Source of the DNA: Oscillospiraceae bacterium
Lineage (GTDB): Bacteria; Bacillota; Clostridia; Saccharofermentanales; Saccharofermentanaceae
Length of the DNA stretch: 64,000 bases
Direction of reading: 5' to 3'
NCBI GenBank assembly: GCA_902780785.1
Contig: CACZGS010000002.1
Coordinates: 1-64,000 of the forward strand
Shown here in pieces: positions 63,047-64,000 of the stretch. Numbering within the stretch: position 1 is the stretch's first letter; the number at the start of each line of letters is the position of its first letter. A program made the position numbers and the translations under genes. The notes under the pieces were generated by a model. It was given only the letters and a program-made list of their open reading frames with translations. It did not search any database and was not told the origin of the DNA.

Positions 63047-64000
63047 ATGTGGAGTGCAAGACCATTTAATTCTGAAATGCCGGATCCATTCGGCAGGAAT
63101 AAGCGTGACGACGGACCGCTTTCTGCGGAATCTTCAAAGTGTCCTTCGTGCGGTTCCAATATCTTCTATCTTCCTGAGGTACAGGGAATGGTTTGCCGTA
63201 ACTGCGGCAACATCTATCATCCTGCAACTCTTGAGTTGATGGGCACATTAGGATACACAATAGAGCACGATTACACGAGCGACGATGAGATCTCAGATGA
63301 AGACAAGAAGCGTCATGAGATCGTGTGCGACAGCTGCGGCGCAACAATGATCGCAGATGAGAATACGGTATCTACTATGTGTCCTTTCTGCGGATCGCCG
63401 GCGATCATTACCAGGAACTTAACCCGTGAGTTTAAGCCGGACTATATTATCCCGTTCAGGATTGACAGGGATACTGCTCAGGAGAATGTGAAGAAATGGC
63501 TTAAGACCAGAAAGATGACGCCTTGGGGCTTTAAGTCCAAGAGCCGCCTTACTAAGCTGACCGCTTTGTATGTGCCGTTCTGGTTATTGGACTGCGGCGT
63601 ACATTCTGATATGACCGGTACAGGAATCAGGAAAACCACAGATGCCGATGAACATTTTCACGTTGCGTCGAGAGCAGCCTATTATGTCAAAGGAGTTCCT
63701 TTCGATGCATCTCTTAAGATTGCAAACAAACTGATGGTGGCAATTGAACCTTTTGATTACAGCGGTTTGGTAAAGTTCGATAACCGTTATCTGCAGGGCT
63801 TTTGTGCTGATAAGTATGACCAGAGCCCTACTGAGATGATGGGAAGATTCATAAAGAGATTGGACAGACTCTCAGGAGAACTTTTAGAGAATATCGGCAA
63901 CAAATTCGACAGATATGTGCCGAACTCTGATAAGACCTTTACCTGGATGAGTGATATCAATATCAAGTATTGTCTTTTACCGGTATGGTTTATGACTGTA
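63047..64000 (+). CDS. zinc-ribbon protein, cut by the window end
   Basis: 318 codons, open to the last base. Two zinc ribbons lie in the first 120 residues: CPSCGSN with CRNCGN, and CDSCGA with CPFCGS. The following region (IIPFRIDRDTAQENVKKWL; LTALYVPFWLLDCGVHSDM) fits the large TFIIB-type zinc-ribbon proteins of Firmicutes, whose later parts often include membrane helices that are not visible here. Function unknown. Confidence 0.7.
   Translation, partial: MWSARPFNSEMPDPFGRNKRDDGPLSAESSKCPSCGSNIFYLPEVQGMVCRNCGNIYHPATLELMGTLGYTIEHDYTSDDEISDEDKKRHEIVCDSCGATMIADENTVSTMCPFCGSPAIITRNLTREFKPDYIIPFRIDRDTAQENVKKWLKTRKMTPWGFKSKSRLTKLTALYVPFWLLDCGVHSDMTGTGIRKTTDADEHFHVASRAAYYVKGVPFDASLKIANKLMVAIEPFDYSGLVKFDNRYLQGFCADKYDQSPTEMMGRFIKRLDRLSGELLENIGNKFDRYVPNSDKTFTWMSDINIKYCLLPVWFMTV

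Overview
This window looks like chromosomal DNA of a low-to-mid GC, Gram-positive anaerobe of the class Clostridia, possibly a gut or rumen lineage. The evidence is the gene content: RNase Y, a YmdB-type phosphodiesterase, the Asp23/AmaP/DUF2273 trio, a PgpH-type 7TM-HD protein, LexA of Gram-positive type, a small fold-type-I SpeA, PASTA domains, strong GGAGG-type ribosome sites, frequent GTG/TTG starts, and an intracellular GH10 xylanase. No species can be named from sequence alone. Most of the window is densely packed core genome with short gene overlaps. I see no insertion sequence, prophage, integrase or CRISPR array.

Layout. 0.2-7.3 kb: miaB-mutS-mutL-miaA, an operon of tRNA modification and mismatch repair. 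7.4-9.4 kb: lexA with an SOS-type operator on its -35, a divergent unknown gene with a C-terminal HTH-like end, and a small membrane protein. 9.6-13.1 kb: gdhA, then a membrane protein made of a degenerate PP2C-like domain, one membrane helix, an SH3-like domain and a proline-rich repeat tail. 13.2-16.6 kb: a zinc-finger orphan, lysC, yqeG and efp. 16.7-22.5 kb: asp23-amaP-DUF2273-nusB-xseA-xseB-ispA-dxs. 22.6-26.0 kb: nadK-argR-recN and an Imm1-like orphan. 26.1-30.2 kb: three tandem paralogous lipoproteins. 30.4-34.3 kb: an SGNH/DUF4358/MBOAT/DHHW cassette, probably for acylation of a surface polymer. 34.3-39.3 kb: rluA-type gene, rny, ymdB, lspA and an rluD-type gene. 39.3-45.1 kb: phoH-pgpH-(ybeY-era fusion)-recO-unknown. 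45.2-50 kb: GH10 xylanase, a nuclease-helicase, an alpha/beta hydrolase lipoprotein and tRNA-Leu(CAG). 50-53.9 kb: a two-component system, a zinc-ribbon protein and a double-PASTA membrane protein. 54-60 kb: a five-gene polyamine operon behind a long leader. 60-64 kb: a lipoprotein, a DUF4299-like protein, a HAD hydrolase and a zinc-ribbon protein cut by the window edge.

The most interesting region is 53.9-60 kb. A consensus promoter (TTGACG, 17 bp, TATAAT) lies inside an inverted repeat that can also end the upstream PASTA gene. It should drive a leader of about 380 nt with many hairpins that finishes in a clear intrinsic terminator only about 12 nt before the speA start codon. No room is left for another promoter, so the operon speA-speE-speB-carboxy(nor)spermidine synthase-nspC must be expressed by read-through. 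This is a strong candidate for a riboswitch or attenuator that controls polyamine synthesis. I do not recognise the RNA as any class I know.

Other points worth a second look are the ybeY-era fusion, the pseudophosphatase-like surface protein, the decaying metal-type motif in the third tandem lipoprotein, genes whose start codon sits six bases after a -10 box (leaderless candidates), a boxA-like element in the rny leader, and convergent genes whose stop codons touch.
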